Source: an uncultured Mycoplasmatota bacterium (GTDB lineage: Bacteria > Bacillota_I > Bacilli_A > RF39 > UBA660). From it: DNA of 35,774 nucleotides. A model generated the notes under the pieces. It saw only the letters and a program-made list of their open reading frames with translations. It had not been told where the DNA came from and did no database searches. Positions 17,414 to 26,955 of this stretch are shown here, piece by piece; within the stretch, counting starts at the first letter, position 1; each line of letters opens with the position of its first letter. Made by a program: the position numbers and the translations under genes. The stretch is from assembly GCA_947571135.1 (NCBI GenBank), contig CANOWY010000012.1, positions 1 through 35,774 on the forward strand, given 5' to 3'.

Positions 17414-19714
17414 TTACTTTATCTCATACTTTAAATAATAATTACTTAAGAATTTATATATTTTATAATAATCGTTATTTAAAGGCATTTCTATTAATTC
17501 GTTATAGATTTTGTTTATTTCTTCCACCATTTCTTCAATACTAAGAATTTTTAATTTTTGAATATTTTCGACTTTTTCTTTGTAATTATCACTGTTAAAA
17601 ATAGTTGGATAAATGTTTATAATGTCTTGATATGTTGTTTTTTCGTTATAGTCTACTAACCACCCTATGTTATCTTTTTTCACTCTATTTCCAATTGCTC
17701 CTAAATCAAAAGCAACAATTGGAACACCTACTAAAGAAACTTCTGATAGTGTATAACTAAATGTTTCTAAACAATTTGAAAGTAAAAATACATATTTTAT
17801 ATTATTTTGTACTAATAAATTAGGTAAATCTCGTTTGTTATATTTTCCATGAAAACTATAGTTATTTCTATTTTGATTTAAAGTTTGGTCTATGCTTTCT
17901 CCAAACAAATGGAAAACTACATTTTCATTTCTGTTGTTTAGCACTAAATCTTTTATAATTTTTAATCCTTTATGCTCATTGATAAATCCAACAAATGCAA
18001 TATTTATTTTTTCTTCTTCTAGATAATTTGTATTCTTTTTTTCTATTTTAAATTCTTCTAAGTTCATTCCATGAGGAATAACACTGCTATCTTCTATACT
18101 AAAATATTTAGTTATTTCTTCTTTTACACTCTCGTCTGGAAAAATAAATTTATCTACATTTTTTATAAAGTTTTGTACTGCTGTAGTCCTTGTCGGCATA
18201 TCTACATCATTATTAAGTATGCATTTACTACATTCTTTTTCTTCTTTTTGACAGATATTACCATTATCCTTTAATAAAAAGAAACTTGGGCATATTAAAA
18301 AATAATCATGTGCAGTAAATACTGTTTTTATCTTTTGTATAATAAATTCTACATCGCAAGGAAATCCAGATAAATGATGAATATGTAATAAATCAATATT
18401 TAAATTTTCAATTATTATATTACACATTTCTAAAAATTCGTAATCATATTTATCGTATTTAAACGTTTTGACTTCAATATTTAAATCATAAATTTTCTGG
18501 GTATCTCCATCAAAAGTAACTAACATATATTTATTGTTGATAACTGTTAGAACATAACAGTTTTTGCTTTCTTTTAAGCCATTTATGATATCTAAAACAT
18601 GTAAGGTTGTTCCTCCAATATTAGTGTTAGTTTTATCGTAAATATCCACCCAAGATTGAACAAAAAACAAAATCGATTCTTTATTGTCTTTACTCATATT
18701 TCTTTTTTTCTTAATTTCTGATAAATGTCTTTTTACTTTTCTTAATGGCTCTGTATAACGCCATATTCTACTGTTTATAATTTTTTGGTATTCATTGTAA
18801 ACATAATCTAATTTATCTCTTGTGGATAAGAAGGCTTCTTCTAAACTTTTGTTTATTATTTTTGTTTTTTCTAAATCGTCTAATTTTTGGTTTAAAATTT
18901 CACTTAAATTTAGTGTATCTTGATTTAATAAACGTATTAAATTGGGTGTATCCATTTTTTTATCTATTTTCTCTAAAGAAAAAATATTTTGTAAAACAAC
19001 TAAGTTAGGATTTTTTTCTATTATTTCATCTAATTTAGGATATTCACCTATGAAAGGTGGGTTAATTTTAGTTTGCCCTAGTAGTTTCAAATCAAATTTA
19101 TAGGAATTTTCACTGTTAGCAGCCTCAATGTATTCAGCAAAAGAAGAAATCGTAAAAAATCTTAAATGAGTATTATCAAGAAGACCCATATCAGAATAAT
19201 TAAATTTTTCATTTAATAATCCGTTTATGATATCGTAATGTGCGATATTAGGCAAACTTACAAGCACTTGTCCACCTTTTTTTAATTTTTCTCCAAATTT
19301 AAATACTACTTCTGCTGGATTTAATAAATGTTCTAAAACATCTGAAAAGATAATATAATCAAAATCGAACTGCGTGTTAAAAAAACTTTTATATTCTTTA
19401 GAAGTAGTATCGCAGATATCAAAATTATATATTTTTTTATAGCAATTTGTTTTTTCTGCACATTCCACTGCTTTTTCATCTAGTTCTATACCATATACTT
19501 CGCAGTTTAATTCTTTTTTCAAAAGTATTCCGCAAATTCCCTGTGAACAACCAACATCTAAAACTCTAGTTTCTTTTTTTACATTTTGGCATATTAAAGC
19601 ATGCGATTCATTTTCATTATGAATATCTGGTTTAAATGTATCGTCATAATATTTATTTTGTTTAATATGCAGTAATTTGTTTTTTTTATCATTTCCTACT
19701 ACACCAATAGCCAT
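17414..19714 (-). CDS. SAM methyltransferase - coiled coil - GT4 fusion
   Basis: A 766-residue fusion. Residues about 35-210 are a class I methyltransferase: RVLDVGCSQGICG (50-62) is the SAM loop, followed by FDYIIFSDVLEHLLNPAE and LKKGGQVLVSLPN. Residues about 255-312 are coiled coil, ending in NSRIWRYTEPLRKVKR (314-329), a hinge seen in surface-glycan enzymes. From about 345 a GT4 domain begins (ILFFVQSWVDIYD; GGTTLHVLDIINGL) and includes NIAFVGFINEHKGLKI and a C-terminal ETFSYTLSEVSLVGVPIV region. The methyl group could cap or modify a sugar that the GT4 half adds. It lies 16 bases after the GT-C gene and 13 before the GT8-like gene. Confidence 0.88.
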   Translation of the reverse strand: MAIGVVGNDKKNKLLHIKQNKYYDDTFKPDIHNENESHALICQNVKKETRVLDVGCSQGICGILLKKELNCEVYGIELDEKAVECAEKTNCYKKIYNFDICDTTSKEYKSFFNTQFDFDYIIFSDVLEHLLNPAEVVFKFGEKLKKGGQVLVSLPNIAHYDIINGLLNEKFNYSDMGLLDNTHLRFFTISSFAEYIEAANSENSYKFDLKLLGQTKINPPFIGEYPKLDEIIEKNPNLVVLQNIFSLEKIDKKMDTPNLIRLLNQDTLNLSEILNQKLDDLEKTKIINKSLEEAFLSTRDKLDYVYNEYQKIINSRIWRYTEPLRKVKRHLSEIKKKRNMSKDNKESILFFVQSWVDIYDKTNTNIGGTTLHVLDIINGLKESKNCYVLTVINNKYMLVTFDGDTQKIYDLNIEVKTFKYDKYDYEFLEMCNIIIENLNIDLLHIHHLSGFPCDVEFIIQKIKTVFTAHDYFLICPSFFLLKDNGNICQKEEKECSKCILNNDVDMPTRTTAVQNFIKNVDKFIFPDESVKEEITKYFSIEDSSVIPHGMNLEEFKIEKKNTNYLEEEKINIAFVGFINEHKGLKIIKDLVLNNRNENVVFHLFGESIDQTLNQNRNNYSFHGKYNKRDLPNLLVQNNIKYVFLLSNCLETFSYTLSEVSLVGVPIVAFDLGAIGNRVKKDNIGWLVDYNEKTTYQDIINIYPTIFNSDNYKEKVENIQKLKILSIEEMVEEINKIYNELIEMPLNNDYYKIYKFLSNYYLKYEIK

Positions 19715-19730
19715 AGAATCACCAACTTTT

Positions 19731-21449
19731 TTATTTAGAATTATTATCTTTTAAAACATATTTTTTACTTTTATCCATACACATAATAATCATACATAAT
19801 AGCATTAAAGGATATACAGGATAGCAATACCTGTCTAATAAAGCAACTGTAAATACATGAAAGAAAATTCCGATAAATGCAGAGCCACTTAAAACTGTTA
19901 TCATAAAATAAGACTTATCTCTTTTCTTTATAATGCTCATTATGAAACCATAAATACATACAGGCAAAGACAAATATAAAAATATTGTAAATGTTAAGTC
20001 CGATCCTTTTTCTAAAAATTGCATAATTACTGATATTTTACTTCCAGTATTAGTATTACTTTCAAAATGGTTCATACCTGTTACAAGTTGTTGCATATTT
20101 TCTGAAATAGAATTCCAATCCTGCCATTGCCACCAGCAATTTTTATATCCTTCTTTTAACACAATATATCCAGTTCCATGATTTTCTCCTTTTATGTCTG
20201 CTTCTATTACACCACTTAGATTATATTCTGTTGCTCTTTCTAAATTTAATAATACTAAATAATTTTCATAATAGGAATGAATCACTAAAATTGGATGCTT
20301 AATAATACTTTTTAAATAAAAACCTATTACTTCTTGAAGCGATTTATTTTCATTCTTTTTTATAATGCCATCTGTTTCTATATAATTTAAATTTAAATCG
20401 TAAATATCATAGAGAACTAAATAATCGCACCAATTTTCGTTACTTTTCTCTAGTTCTAAAATTTTATTTTTGCTTTTTTCTTCCATTTTTTTATTTTGAA
20501 TGACATTAATATTGCAAAAATCTTGTTTTTTCAACTCTCTATAATGGTAAACAAAGCCAATGCTAGCATTTGCCATCATTTGGGAATTATCAAATTCTAT
20601 TTCGCTCTTTCCATTTAAAGTTAAAAATTGATTCCATGCTATTATTGATAAAACTGTGCAAACTAAGCAGAAAAAAAATACTGGTACTTTTTGAAGAAAA
20701 AATTTTAATTTGCGATGATAAATTCCACTCATCACAGAAGAAATAAGTAATAATCCCCAATATGCAGGTGCATAAGGTTGTTTTATAAACCATACAAATA
20801 CTCCTGTTAAAATTAAAATTATAGAATAGATAATAAACTTCTTTTTATTATCTTTAAATTCTATTTCATTCCATTTTAAACATAAATAGGCCGCAAGAAA
20901 ATAAAAAAATGGAGTCACTGCTTCTGTTAGCAAAGTATGACTGTATCCGATAATTAATGGATTAAAAAGAAAAAAGAATACAAACAAAACCCAATACAAT
21001 ATTTGTCTTTGTTCCAAGCCATTTTCTTTTATTAATACTTTAATAATTTTATAAGCAAAAAAGGCCATGCCAAGGAAAAATAATAAAAAGCCTATTAAAA
21101 TTCCTCTAATACTATTTCCAAATATTTTAGTAATTAAGAATATAATAAGTGGAAATGAAAAGCCTCTTACTGTTGGCCATTCTCCAAAACTTGCCTTTCC
21201 TTCAAAATACTTCAAATATTGATAATAAGATGAACCATCTACGGTAATTAATAATGTAAACTTCATAAAAACAGAAATTGTAATTATTAATATAAAAAGA
21301 ATAGCAATGATTGAAATAATCTTTCTAGGAGTTAAATCTTTTTTATAATCTATTATTTTTTGCTTTGTTGTATCGATTAATGATTTAAAATTCAGATTTT
21401 TTAATTCCACTTTTTTTATTTTTCTTTTCTTTTGTGTTTTTTTTGTCAT
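19731..21449 (-). CDS. Multispanning predicted GT-C glycosyltransferase
   Basis: A 572-residue membrane protein. A basic cytoplasmic N-terminus (about 45 residues) precedes about ten helices and a large extracellular domain (about 290-450, Trp-rich near NCWWQWQDWN). VDGSSYYQYLKYF in the first outside loop carries an Asp where GT-C enzymes (PMT/ArnT-like) have their catalytic residue, and LLTEAVTPFFYF lies in a later membrane segment. GT-C enzymes use polyprenyl-phosphate sugars outside the cell, so this protein would be the natural user of the GacI/GacJ-like product (inference). AGGAAGG precedes the ATG; a good promoter is upstream. No named family recognised with certainty. Confidence 0.75.
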   Translation of the reverse strand: MTKKTQKKRKIKKVELKNLNFKSLIDTTKQKIIDYKKDLTPRKIISIIAILFILIITISVFMKFTLLITVDGSSYYQYLKYFEGKASFGEWPTVRGFSFPLIIFLITKIFGNSIRGILIGFLLFFLGMAFFAYKIIKVLIKENGLEQRQILYWVLFVFFFLFNPLIIGYSHTLLTEAVTPFFYFLAAYLCLKWNEIEFKDNKKKFIIYSIILILTGVFVWFIKQPYAPAYWGLLLISSVMSGIYHRKLKFFLQKVPVFFFCLVCTVLSIIAWNQFLTLNGKSEIEFDNSQMMANASIGFVYHYRELKKQDFCNINVIQNKKMEEKSKNKILELEKSNENWCDYLVLYDIYDLNLNYIETDGIIKKNENKSLQEVIGFYLKSIIKHPILVIHSYYENYLVLLNLERATEYNLSGVIEADIKGENHGTGYIVLKEGYKNCWWQWQDWNSISENMQQLVTGMNHFESNTNTGSKISVIMQFLEKGSDLTFTIFLYLSLPVCIYGFIMSIIKKRDKSYFMITVLSGSAFIGIFFHVFTVALLDRYCYPVYPLMLLCMIIMCMDKSKKYVLKDNNSK

Positions 21450-21471
21450 ATTTTACTACCTTCCTGAAAAA

Positions 21472-21500
21472 ATTATATCAAATAAAATATCTTTAAACAA
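21472..21500 (-). promoter_or_regulatory. Promoter of the 21.4-16.3 kb gene group
   Basis: TTGTTT (21495-21500, minus strand), exactly 17 bases, TATAAT (21472-21477) with TGA before it. Confidence 0.65.
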
Positions 21501-21509
21501 ATATATTAC

Positions 21510-23396
21510 TTATTTTTTTTCTATATCCCACACTTTTCTTAAAAATTTATATCTTTCTTGTATCAATTTCTTTTGGTGTTTGTCAAATTTTATCTTGCTA
21601 TCTAAGTATTCATGCATACTTTGAATTTCTTTTAAGTGTTGTACTTTTTTTGTGGTTGACGTAACATTACTTCCATGCACTCGATAATAATTTAATTGTT
21701 TATAAGTATATTTAACACTACCATGAAACATTAAATTAGCATAAATGTACCAATCCCCTACTTGTTTGTATTGGCTTGCTTCTTTAAAGAAATCATAATC
21801 ACCATTTCTTATAATACAAGAAGAAACATTGGCAATGGTAGTATTTAAAAAGGCATAATCTTCTAATTCTTTTACGCCATCATTTACAAAACTTTTATTG
21901 AAATGACCAGAATGCTGAATATCAATTTCTTTTACTATACTTCCTATATAGACTTTTCCATCTACATCTATAAAAGAAGTATCTGCATATGAAATTACAA
22001 TGTCTTTTGTCAATCCTTTTTGTAAAAATTGAAGTAATTTTTTATTACAATAATCGTCGGCTTCTGCAATCCAGACATAATCTCCTGTTGCTTCTTTAAA
22101 ACCTTTATACCATTGTTTAAAAGCAGATCCACTATTTTTCTCATTAAAAACCGTTTTCATTTTTATATAAGGCGAAATTATTTTTTCTAGGATTTTAATT
22201 GTTTTTTTGCTATCATCATTTGAACAATCATCGAGTAAAATAATTTCATGAATTTTACAGGTTTGGTTTAATATACTGTACATTCTTTGAAATAAAAATT
22301 TACTATAGTTATAGTTTGGAATAACAACACTGATTTTAAATTTAGATTTTTTAGAAGAATTTCTTTTTGCTAATTCTTCTAAATCCTCTTCTGTTATGTT
22401 TTCCTTAATTACTTCTTTGGTAAAATGATCTCTATAAAATTGATAGAAAGAAATTAGGAAGTTAGCAAAGAAAATAAAGCCACTACTTGTACTCTTTACT
22501 AATGCTTTATAGTAAAGTTGATGTTTGAATCCTTGTAAACTGATAAATTCTAAAAGGTATTTATTGTTTGCAATATCATATTGCTTGGCTAAGCGTGAAT
22601 ACTCTTTTAATAGTTTATAACGTTTTATTCTCTTTTTTTCTTTTGGCAAAACAAATAGTAATAACAAAATAATTTGGTTAAAGATAATAACTTCTCTAAA
22701 TTCTTTCTTTTTTATTTTTTGGAAGGCTAGCGAAACGGTTTTAAAAATATCAAATCTTTTTCGTTCAATACTTGAATTTTGTATAGAACTTTCCCTTTGC
22801 ATGTAATTATAATAAACTTCATCTGTGTATTTGACATTTTTGGCATTTGCAAGTAGTGGCAAAATTACGGCGACATCTTCATTGATTATATCTTTAGGAT
22901 AACGCATATTTCCAAATAATTCTTTTTTAAATAATTTATTGCAAGCACTTGCGGCAAGCCCGTTGTTTATTATGTTGATAATTTGATTGTCTTTTGTTCC
23001 ACATTTTACTAAATTGTTTCCTTTTTCATAAACTAAGTTGATATCACACACAACTATATCTGATTCTTTTATATGAGTCGCTAGTACTTTATAATAATCT
23101 TTATCTATATAATCGTCACTATCAATAAATCCTATATAGTCTCCTGTTGCTAAATCTAGTGCTTTATTTCTAGAACTGGCAAGTCCAATGTTTTGGTCAT
23201 TTTTTAAAACTATAATTCTTTTATCTTTTTTCGCATACTTTTCTATTACTTTTAATGAACCATCTTTAGAACAATCGTCTACTAAAATAATTTCTAGATT
23301 TTGGTAAGTTTGGTTTATTACAGAATCCAAACATTTTTCTAAATATTTTTCCGTATTGTAAACCGAAATGATAATTGAAATTTTATGACGTTCCAT
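21510..23396 (-). CDS. Tandem GT2-GT2 glycosyltransferase
   Basis: A 628-residue protein with two inverting GT-A domains. Domain 1 (about 5-230): ISIIISVYNTEKYLEKCLDS, LVDDCSKDGS, SDD at 93-95 and the acceptor-side NEDVAVILPLL. Then comes a helical linker with a hydrophobic segment near 235-250. Domain 2 (about 352-600): ISVVIPNYNYSKFLFQRMY, LLDDCSNDDS, EADD as metal site, and GDWYIYANLMFHG. Two such domains often make a repeating disaccharide or add two residues in succession. GGAG is placed well before ATG. It is separated by one base from the GT2 gene before it, so translation is coupled; it is probably the last gene of the export operon. Confidence 0.9.
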   Translation of the reverse strand: MERHKISIIISVYNTEKYLEKCLDSVINQTYQNLEIILVDDCSKDGSLKVIEKYAKKDKRIIVLKNDQNIGLASSRNKALDLATGDYIGFIDSDDYIDKDYYKVLATHIKESDIVVCDINLVYEKGNNLVKCGTKDNQIINIINNGLAASACNKLFKKELFGNMRYPKDIINEDVAVILPLLANAKNVKYTDEVYYNYMQRESSIQNSSIERKRFDIFKTVSLAFQKIKKKEFREVIIFNQIILLLLFVLPKEKKRIKRYKLLKEYSRLAKQYDIANNKYLLEFISLQGFKHQLYYKALVKSTSSGFIFFANFLISFYQFYRDHFTKEVIKENITEEDLEELAKRNSSKKSKFKISVVIPNYNYSKFLFQRMYSILNQTCKIHEIILLDDCSNDDSKKTIKILEKIISPYIKMKTVFNEKNSGSAFKQWYKGFKEATGDYVWIAEADDYCNKKLLQFLQKGLTKDIVISYADTSFIDVDGKVYIGSIVKEIDIQHSGHFNKSFVNDGVKELEDYAFLNTTIANVSSCIIRNGDYDFFKEASQYKQVGDWYIYANLMFHGSVKYTYKQLNYYRVHGSNVTSTTKKVQHLKEIQSMHEYLDSKIKFDKHQKKLIQERYKFLRKVWDIEKK

Positions 23397-23397
23397 T

Positions 23398-24237
23398 CTA
23401 TTCTCCTTCTCTCATGTATTTTTCTAATAGGATTAACGATTTTAGTCTTTCTTGTTCACGAAATAATTTTTTTTCACGTTTGCTTTTTAACGTTGCTTTT
23501 AGAGAAGCACCTTCTTTATGATAAACTTCTAAATTTGGATCATAAACGCTGATTAAATTATCTTTTTTTATTCTCTCGTATAAAAAATCTTCTTCATGGT
23601 ATAAGAAAGTTTCTTTATAAAAAGGCTCTTTGTATTTTTCTAAATATTTTTTTGAGAATATGAGAGCACAACCATGAAGAGGCACTTGTTCTTGTAAATA
23701 TTTCCCATTTGTCATTTTCACTGGTTTTTTAATTACATGTTTTAGTGTAATATACATTTTTAAAAGAGAAGTTAATAAATCATTTTCATATATTTTGATT
23801 AGTTTTCTAGTGTAGGCGATTTCTTTTAAGACCACTTCTCTACTTTCTAGAGCAGGAAATGGATTGCAAGAATCTCCTGGAGAAATAATTTTTCCTCCTA
23901 ACATATCAAATTGATATTTCTTGTAATCTTCTTTTATAATGTCAATAAAATTTTCTTGGTTAATCACGATATCGTTGTTGATAACTACCACAAATTTGGC
24001 GTCATATTTTTCTTTAGCAAGAAGAATTCCTTGATTGTTTGCTTTGGCAAAACCTAGATTTTCTTCTAGTAAAAGTAAATCATTGACTTCTTTTTCTAAA
24101 TTTTTGGATTCTTCTTCATTTAAAGTATGGTTATCCACAACAATAATTTTTTTTCTTCCTTTTAATTTTTTAATGGAAGCAATACATTCTTTTGTATCGC
24201 TAAGATTGTTGTAATGTAAAATGACAAATGTTATCAA
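23398..24237 (-). CDS. GT2 family glycosyltransferase
   Basis: A 279-residue enzyme of the rhamnosyltransferase-like GT2 type: FVILHYNNLSDTKECIASI at the start, IIVVDNHTLNEE, LGFAKANNQGI and NND at 87-89 for the metal-bound donor, then PLHGCALIFSKKY and YHEEDFLYERI, with the catalytic-base region at EED. The start is TTG at 24237: AGGAGG lies in the last codons of the preceding gene, 7 bases upstream, and no ATG is suitably placed. It sits directly behind the ABC permease, in the position that chain-forming transferases hold in streptococcal rhamnan clusters. Substrate not determinable. Confidence 0.88.
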   Translation of the reverse strand: MITFVILHYNNLSDTKECIASIKKLKGRKKIIVVDNHTLNEEESKNLEKEVNDLLLLEENLGFAKANNQGILLAKEKYDAKFVVVINNDIVINQENFIDIIKEDYKKYQFDMLGGKIISPGDSCNPFPALESREVVLKEIAYTRKLIKIYENDLLTSLLKMYITLKHVIKKPVKMTNGKYLQEQVPLHGCALIFSKKYLEKYKEPFYKETFLYHEEDFLYERIKKDNLISVYDPNLEVYHKEGASLKATLKSKREKKLFREQERLKSLILLEKYMREGE

Positions 24238-24239
24238 AA

Positions 24240-25010
24240 TTAAACCTCCTCTGCAAACCCCTTCGATAACTTTTTAAATAGGAAATATCCTATAATGCAG
24301 AATCCTAAACATCCTCCTATTAAAACCACTAACGATATTATATCAGGCATTTGTTTATAAAAGAAGATATCTCGATAAGAATTTATAATCGTCCCCATCG
24401 GATTTAATTTAATTAAGGTAGCAATTGGTGTTCCTGCAAACATTTCTGGAGAATATAAAATAGGAGTTGCATAGAACAATATATTTACTAAAAAGGCAAT
24501 AATATATTCCAAGTCTCTTATATAGATATCAATTGCACTTGTAATAAAAACAATTCCTAATGAAAATAAAAATTGAATGATTACAACTACAGGAAGTAAA
24601 AGAATGTATGGACTAAAACCTATACCAGAACAAATGAGAAAAATACCAATAATTAAACAAGAAATTAAGAAATTAATCATCCCACTTGTTACTACCGAAA
24701 TAGGTAATATTTCTCTTGGAAAATATACTTTTTTAATTACACCAGCATTTGAGAGTATTATAGTAGTTCCATTTGCCATCATATTGGTAAACCAAGTCCA
24801 TGGAAGAACTCCGATAATGATAAACGTTACATAGTGAGGTTCTGTACTTTTTAAAATAAACGGAAATACAATTGCATAAACTAATGTCATTAAAAGAGGA
24901 CTAATAAAAGACCATAAGATTCCTAAAAAAGAACCTTTGTATTTTCCACGAATCTCTTTTTTTACATTGGTTTTTAAAAGTTCTCGATAGTTATATAATT
25001 CTTTTAACAT
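24240..25010 (-). CDS. ABC-2 polysaccharide/teichoic acid exporter permease (Wzm/TagG type)
   Basis: About 256 residues with six helices in the ABC-2 pattern. The amphipathic N-terminus MLKELYNYRELLKTNVKKEI, then RGKYKGSFLGILWSFISPLL, VLPWTWFTNMM and the C-terminal NPMGTIINSYRDIFFY are classic Wzm/TagG/RfbA features. It forms the membrane channel for undecaprenyl-linked polymers, two copies pairing with two ATPase copies. I chose ATG 25010; an overlapping GTG at 25019 would add three residues. It follows and slightly overlaps the ATPase gene. Confidence 0.92.
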   Translation of the reverse strand: MLKELYNYRELLKTNVKKEIRGKYKGSFLGILWSFISPLLMTLVYAIVFPFILKSTEPHYVTFIIIGVLPWTWFTNMMANGTTIILSNAGVIKKVYFPREILPISVVTSGMINFLISCLIIGIFLICSGIGFSPYILLLPVVVIIQFLFSLGIVFITSAIDIYIRDLEYIIAFLVNILFYATPILYSPEMFAGTPIATLIKLNPMGTIINSYRDIFFYKQMPDIISLVVLIGGCLGFCIIGYFLFKKLSKGFAEEV

Positions 25011-25011
25011 C

Positions 25012-25740
25012 TTAACCACACACCTTCATGTATTCATCAATCACTTTTTCATTTCCATCCATTTTGATTTTTCCTTCATGAATCCATACAAAACGCGTAC
25101 ATAATTTTTTTACTGACTGTAAACTATGACTTACGATTACAATTGTTTTGTTACTATTTTTTAGTTCTTCTAATTTAGAAAAACACTTTTCTTGAAAATG
25201 AGCATCTCCTACGGCTAGGATTTCGTCGATTAAAAGTATTTCAGCATCTACATTAATAGCAACAGAAAACGCAAGTCGCATGTACATTCCTGATGAATAA
25301 GTACGAACAGGACTATCAATAAATTCTCCTAGTTCTGAAAATTCTATGATGTCTTCTAAACGTTTGTCTATTTCTTGTTTCGTTAAGCCAAATATAGCAG
25401 CGTTAAAGTAAATGTTTTCACGACCTGTAAAATCCGGATGAAAGCCTGCTCCTAGTTCAAGTAAGGAAGTTAATTTGCCATTCGTCGTAATTTTACCCTC
25501 TGTAGGATAAATAATTTTAGTCATCAGTTTTAAAAGAGTTGATTTTCCACTTCCATTTATACCGATTAGTGCGACAGTCTCTCCTTTTTTGATATCTAAG
25601 GAAACTTCTTTTAGTACAGTATGTACATCAGCCTTTTTCTTATTCCAAAATACAAGTCTTTCTTTTAATGTGCTTGGTTTGTCATAGTAAAGTTTAAAGT
25701 TTTTTGTTACATCTTTTACAACAATTGCATTTTTAGGCAT
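25012..25740 (-). CDS. ABC polysaccharide/teichoic acid exporter ATPase (Wzt/TagH type)
   Basis: A 242-residue ATPase: Walker A GINGSGKST (60-68), Q-loop region near ELGAGFHPDFTGRENIYFNA, signature YSSGMYMRLAFS (148-159), Walker B ILLIDE (168-173), switch His205. FHPDFTGRENIY is typical of Wzt/TagH. It ends right after the ATPase core, without the C-terminal carbohydrate-binding domain that some Wzt proteins use to recognise a capped chain, so export is probably not tied to end-cap recognition (inference from the family). AGGAGG precedes the ATG. It drives export with the permease encoded next. Confidence 0.94.
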   Translation of the reverse strand: MPKNAIVVKDVTKNFKLYYDKPSTLKERLVFWNKKKADVHTVLKEVSLDIKKGETVALIGINGSGKSTLLKLMTKIIYPTEGKITTNGKLTSLLELGAGFHPDFTGRENIYFNAAIFGLTKQEIDKRLEDIIEFSELGEFIDSPVRTYSSGMYMRLAFSVAINVDAEILLIDEILAVGDAHFQEKCFSKLEELKNSNKTIVIVSHSLQSVKKLCTRFVWIHEGKIKMDGNEKVIDEYMKVCG

Positions 25741-25789
25741 GTCCTTACCTCCTAACTCTTCTATATAAGAATACCATTAATTTTTTAAT

Positions 25790-26944
25790 TTACCAAATTT
25801 TTTTGTAACTCTCTACTACTAGTTTCCATGTATATTCTTTTTTTATTCTATCTTTGGAAAGATTCTCATATTTTTTGATTGTTTTGTCATCAAATTTTTC
25901 TACTTTTTCAATCTGTCTTTTTAAGTCTCCTTTTTGTTTGCTGAAATAGAAAGAAGACATCATACCAACTTCTACATTGTAAATTGCATTAAATAAAATA
26001 TTTAATTTTGTGCTTGCTAGTGCTTCTAAAAGAGAAGGATTTGTTCCTCCTGCACTATGTCCATGAATATAAGCATAAGCATTTCGTCTTATGTAAAGAA
26101 GCGTTGCATGATCGTAAACGGAACCAATAAATTTAATTCTTGCATCACTCGAAAAGCACGTTTTCTTTTCTAGTTCTTTATAAAACCTATTTTCTTCTAC
26201 ATTGGATACAATGACTAAATCCCTTTTAGTATCGCTACTCATGAACTCTTTTATCATAAGTTCATAGTTATTTTCTGGTACAAATCGCCCGACAATTAGA
26301 TAATAGTTATTTTCACTTATTTGATATTTTTTATACAATTCTTTAACAATATTTGTTTTACACTCTTTTTCATTTAAATAGGCCCCGTAAGGAATAAAAT
26401 AAGATGGTTTATGAAACTTTTTATATTTTGTATCTATGTATTCTTTAATCGCTTTTGAATCACTTATTATTCCATCACTGTGCTTAATCATACAGTATTC
26501 ACTTATTTTAAAACACTTTTTTATCCACCATGCCCATTTATCACGCATCCATTCAAGTCCATCAGGATTTAAATAAATTTTGATTCCTTTCTTTTTTAAT
26601 GGACGTACTAAAAAAGGATAAAACGGCCCCATACGACAACCCAGTACGTAAACCATTGAATTTTCTAAATTATTTTTTTTAATGTATTTTTTCATTCGTT
26701 TTAATGCTACTATTGCATAGATAAACATGGTTACAAATCCAACTTTAGGGGAATAGACTTGCAAACAAGAAACCTGATTTTTTTCGATTATTTTTTTATT
26801 CTCTTTTTTATTGTGAGTCAGTTCTGGAACATGAAACTTGGTATTTTTATCACAATAGTTTTCTATTAAATTGGTTACAAAGGTTTCCCAACCCCCGTAA
26901 TTAGATTTGTATCCACGTGCTCCAATTATTATAATATTTTTCAT
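25790..26944 (-). CDS. DUF1972-GT4 glycosyltransferase, GacB/RgpA-like rhamnosyltransferase
   Basis: A 384-residue GT-B enzyme. It opens MKNIIIIGARGYKSNYGGWE, the DUF1972 signature (GxRGxxxxYGGxET), and continues with YLNPDGLEWMRDKWAWW and, in the GT4 part, YLIVGRFVPENNY and HSAGGTNPSLLEALAS. DUF1972 enzymes such as streptococcal GacB/RgpA put the first rhamnose onto GlcNAc-PP-undecaprenol, the product of a TagO/WecA-type enzyme, which is encoded at 31.3 kb here. ATG 26944 is preferred: AGAGG lies six bases before it, while the upstream ATG at 26968 has no ribosome site and lies inside the preceding gene. dTDP-rhamnose synthesis genes are not in the window. Confidence 0.88.
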   Translation of the reverse strand: MKNIIIIGARGYKSNYGGWETFVTNLIENYCDKNTKFHVPELTHNKKENKKIIEKNQVSCLQVYSPKVGFVTMFIYAIVALKRMKKYIKKNNLENSMVYVLGCRMGPFYPFLVRPLKKKGIKIYLNPDGLEWMRDKWAWWIKKCFKISEYCMIKHSDGIISDSKAIKEYIDTKYKKFHKPSYFIPYGAYLNEKECKTNIVKELYKKYQISENNYYLIVGRFVPENNYELMIKEFMSSDTKRDLVIVSNVEENRFYKELEKKTCFSSDARIKFIGSVYDHATLLYIRRNAYAYIHGHSAGGTNPSLLEALASTKLNILFNAIYNVEVGMMSSFYFSKQKGDLKRQIEKVEKFDDKTIKKYENLSKDRIKKEYTWKLVVESYKKIW

Positions 26945-26955
26945 AGTTTTCCTCT

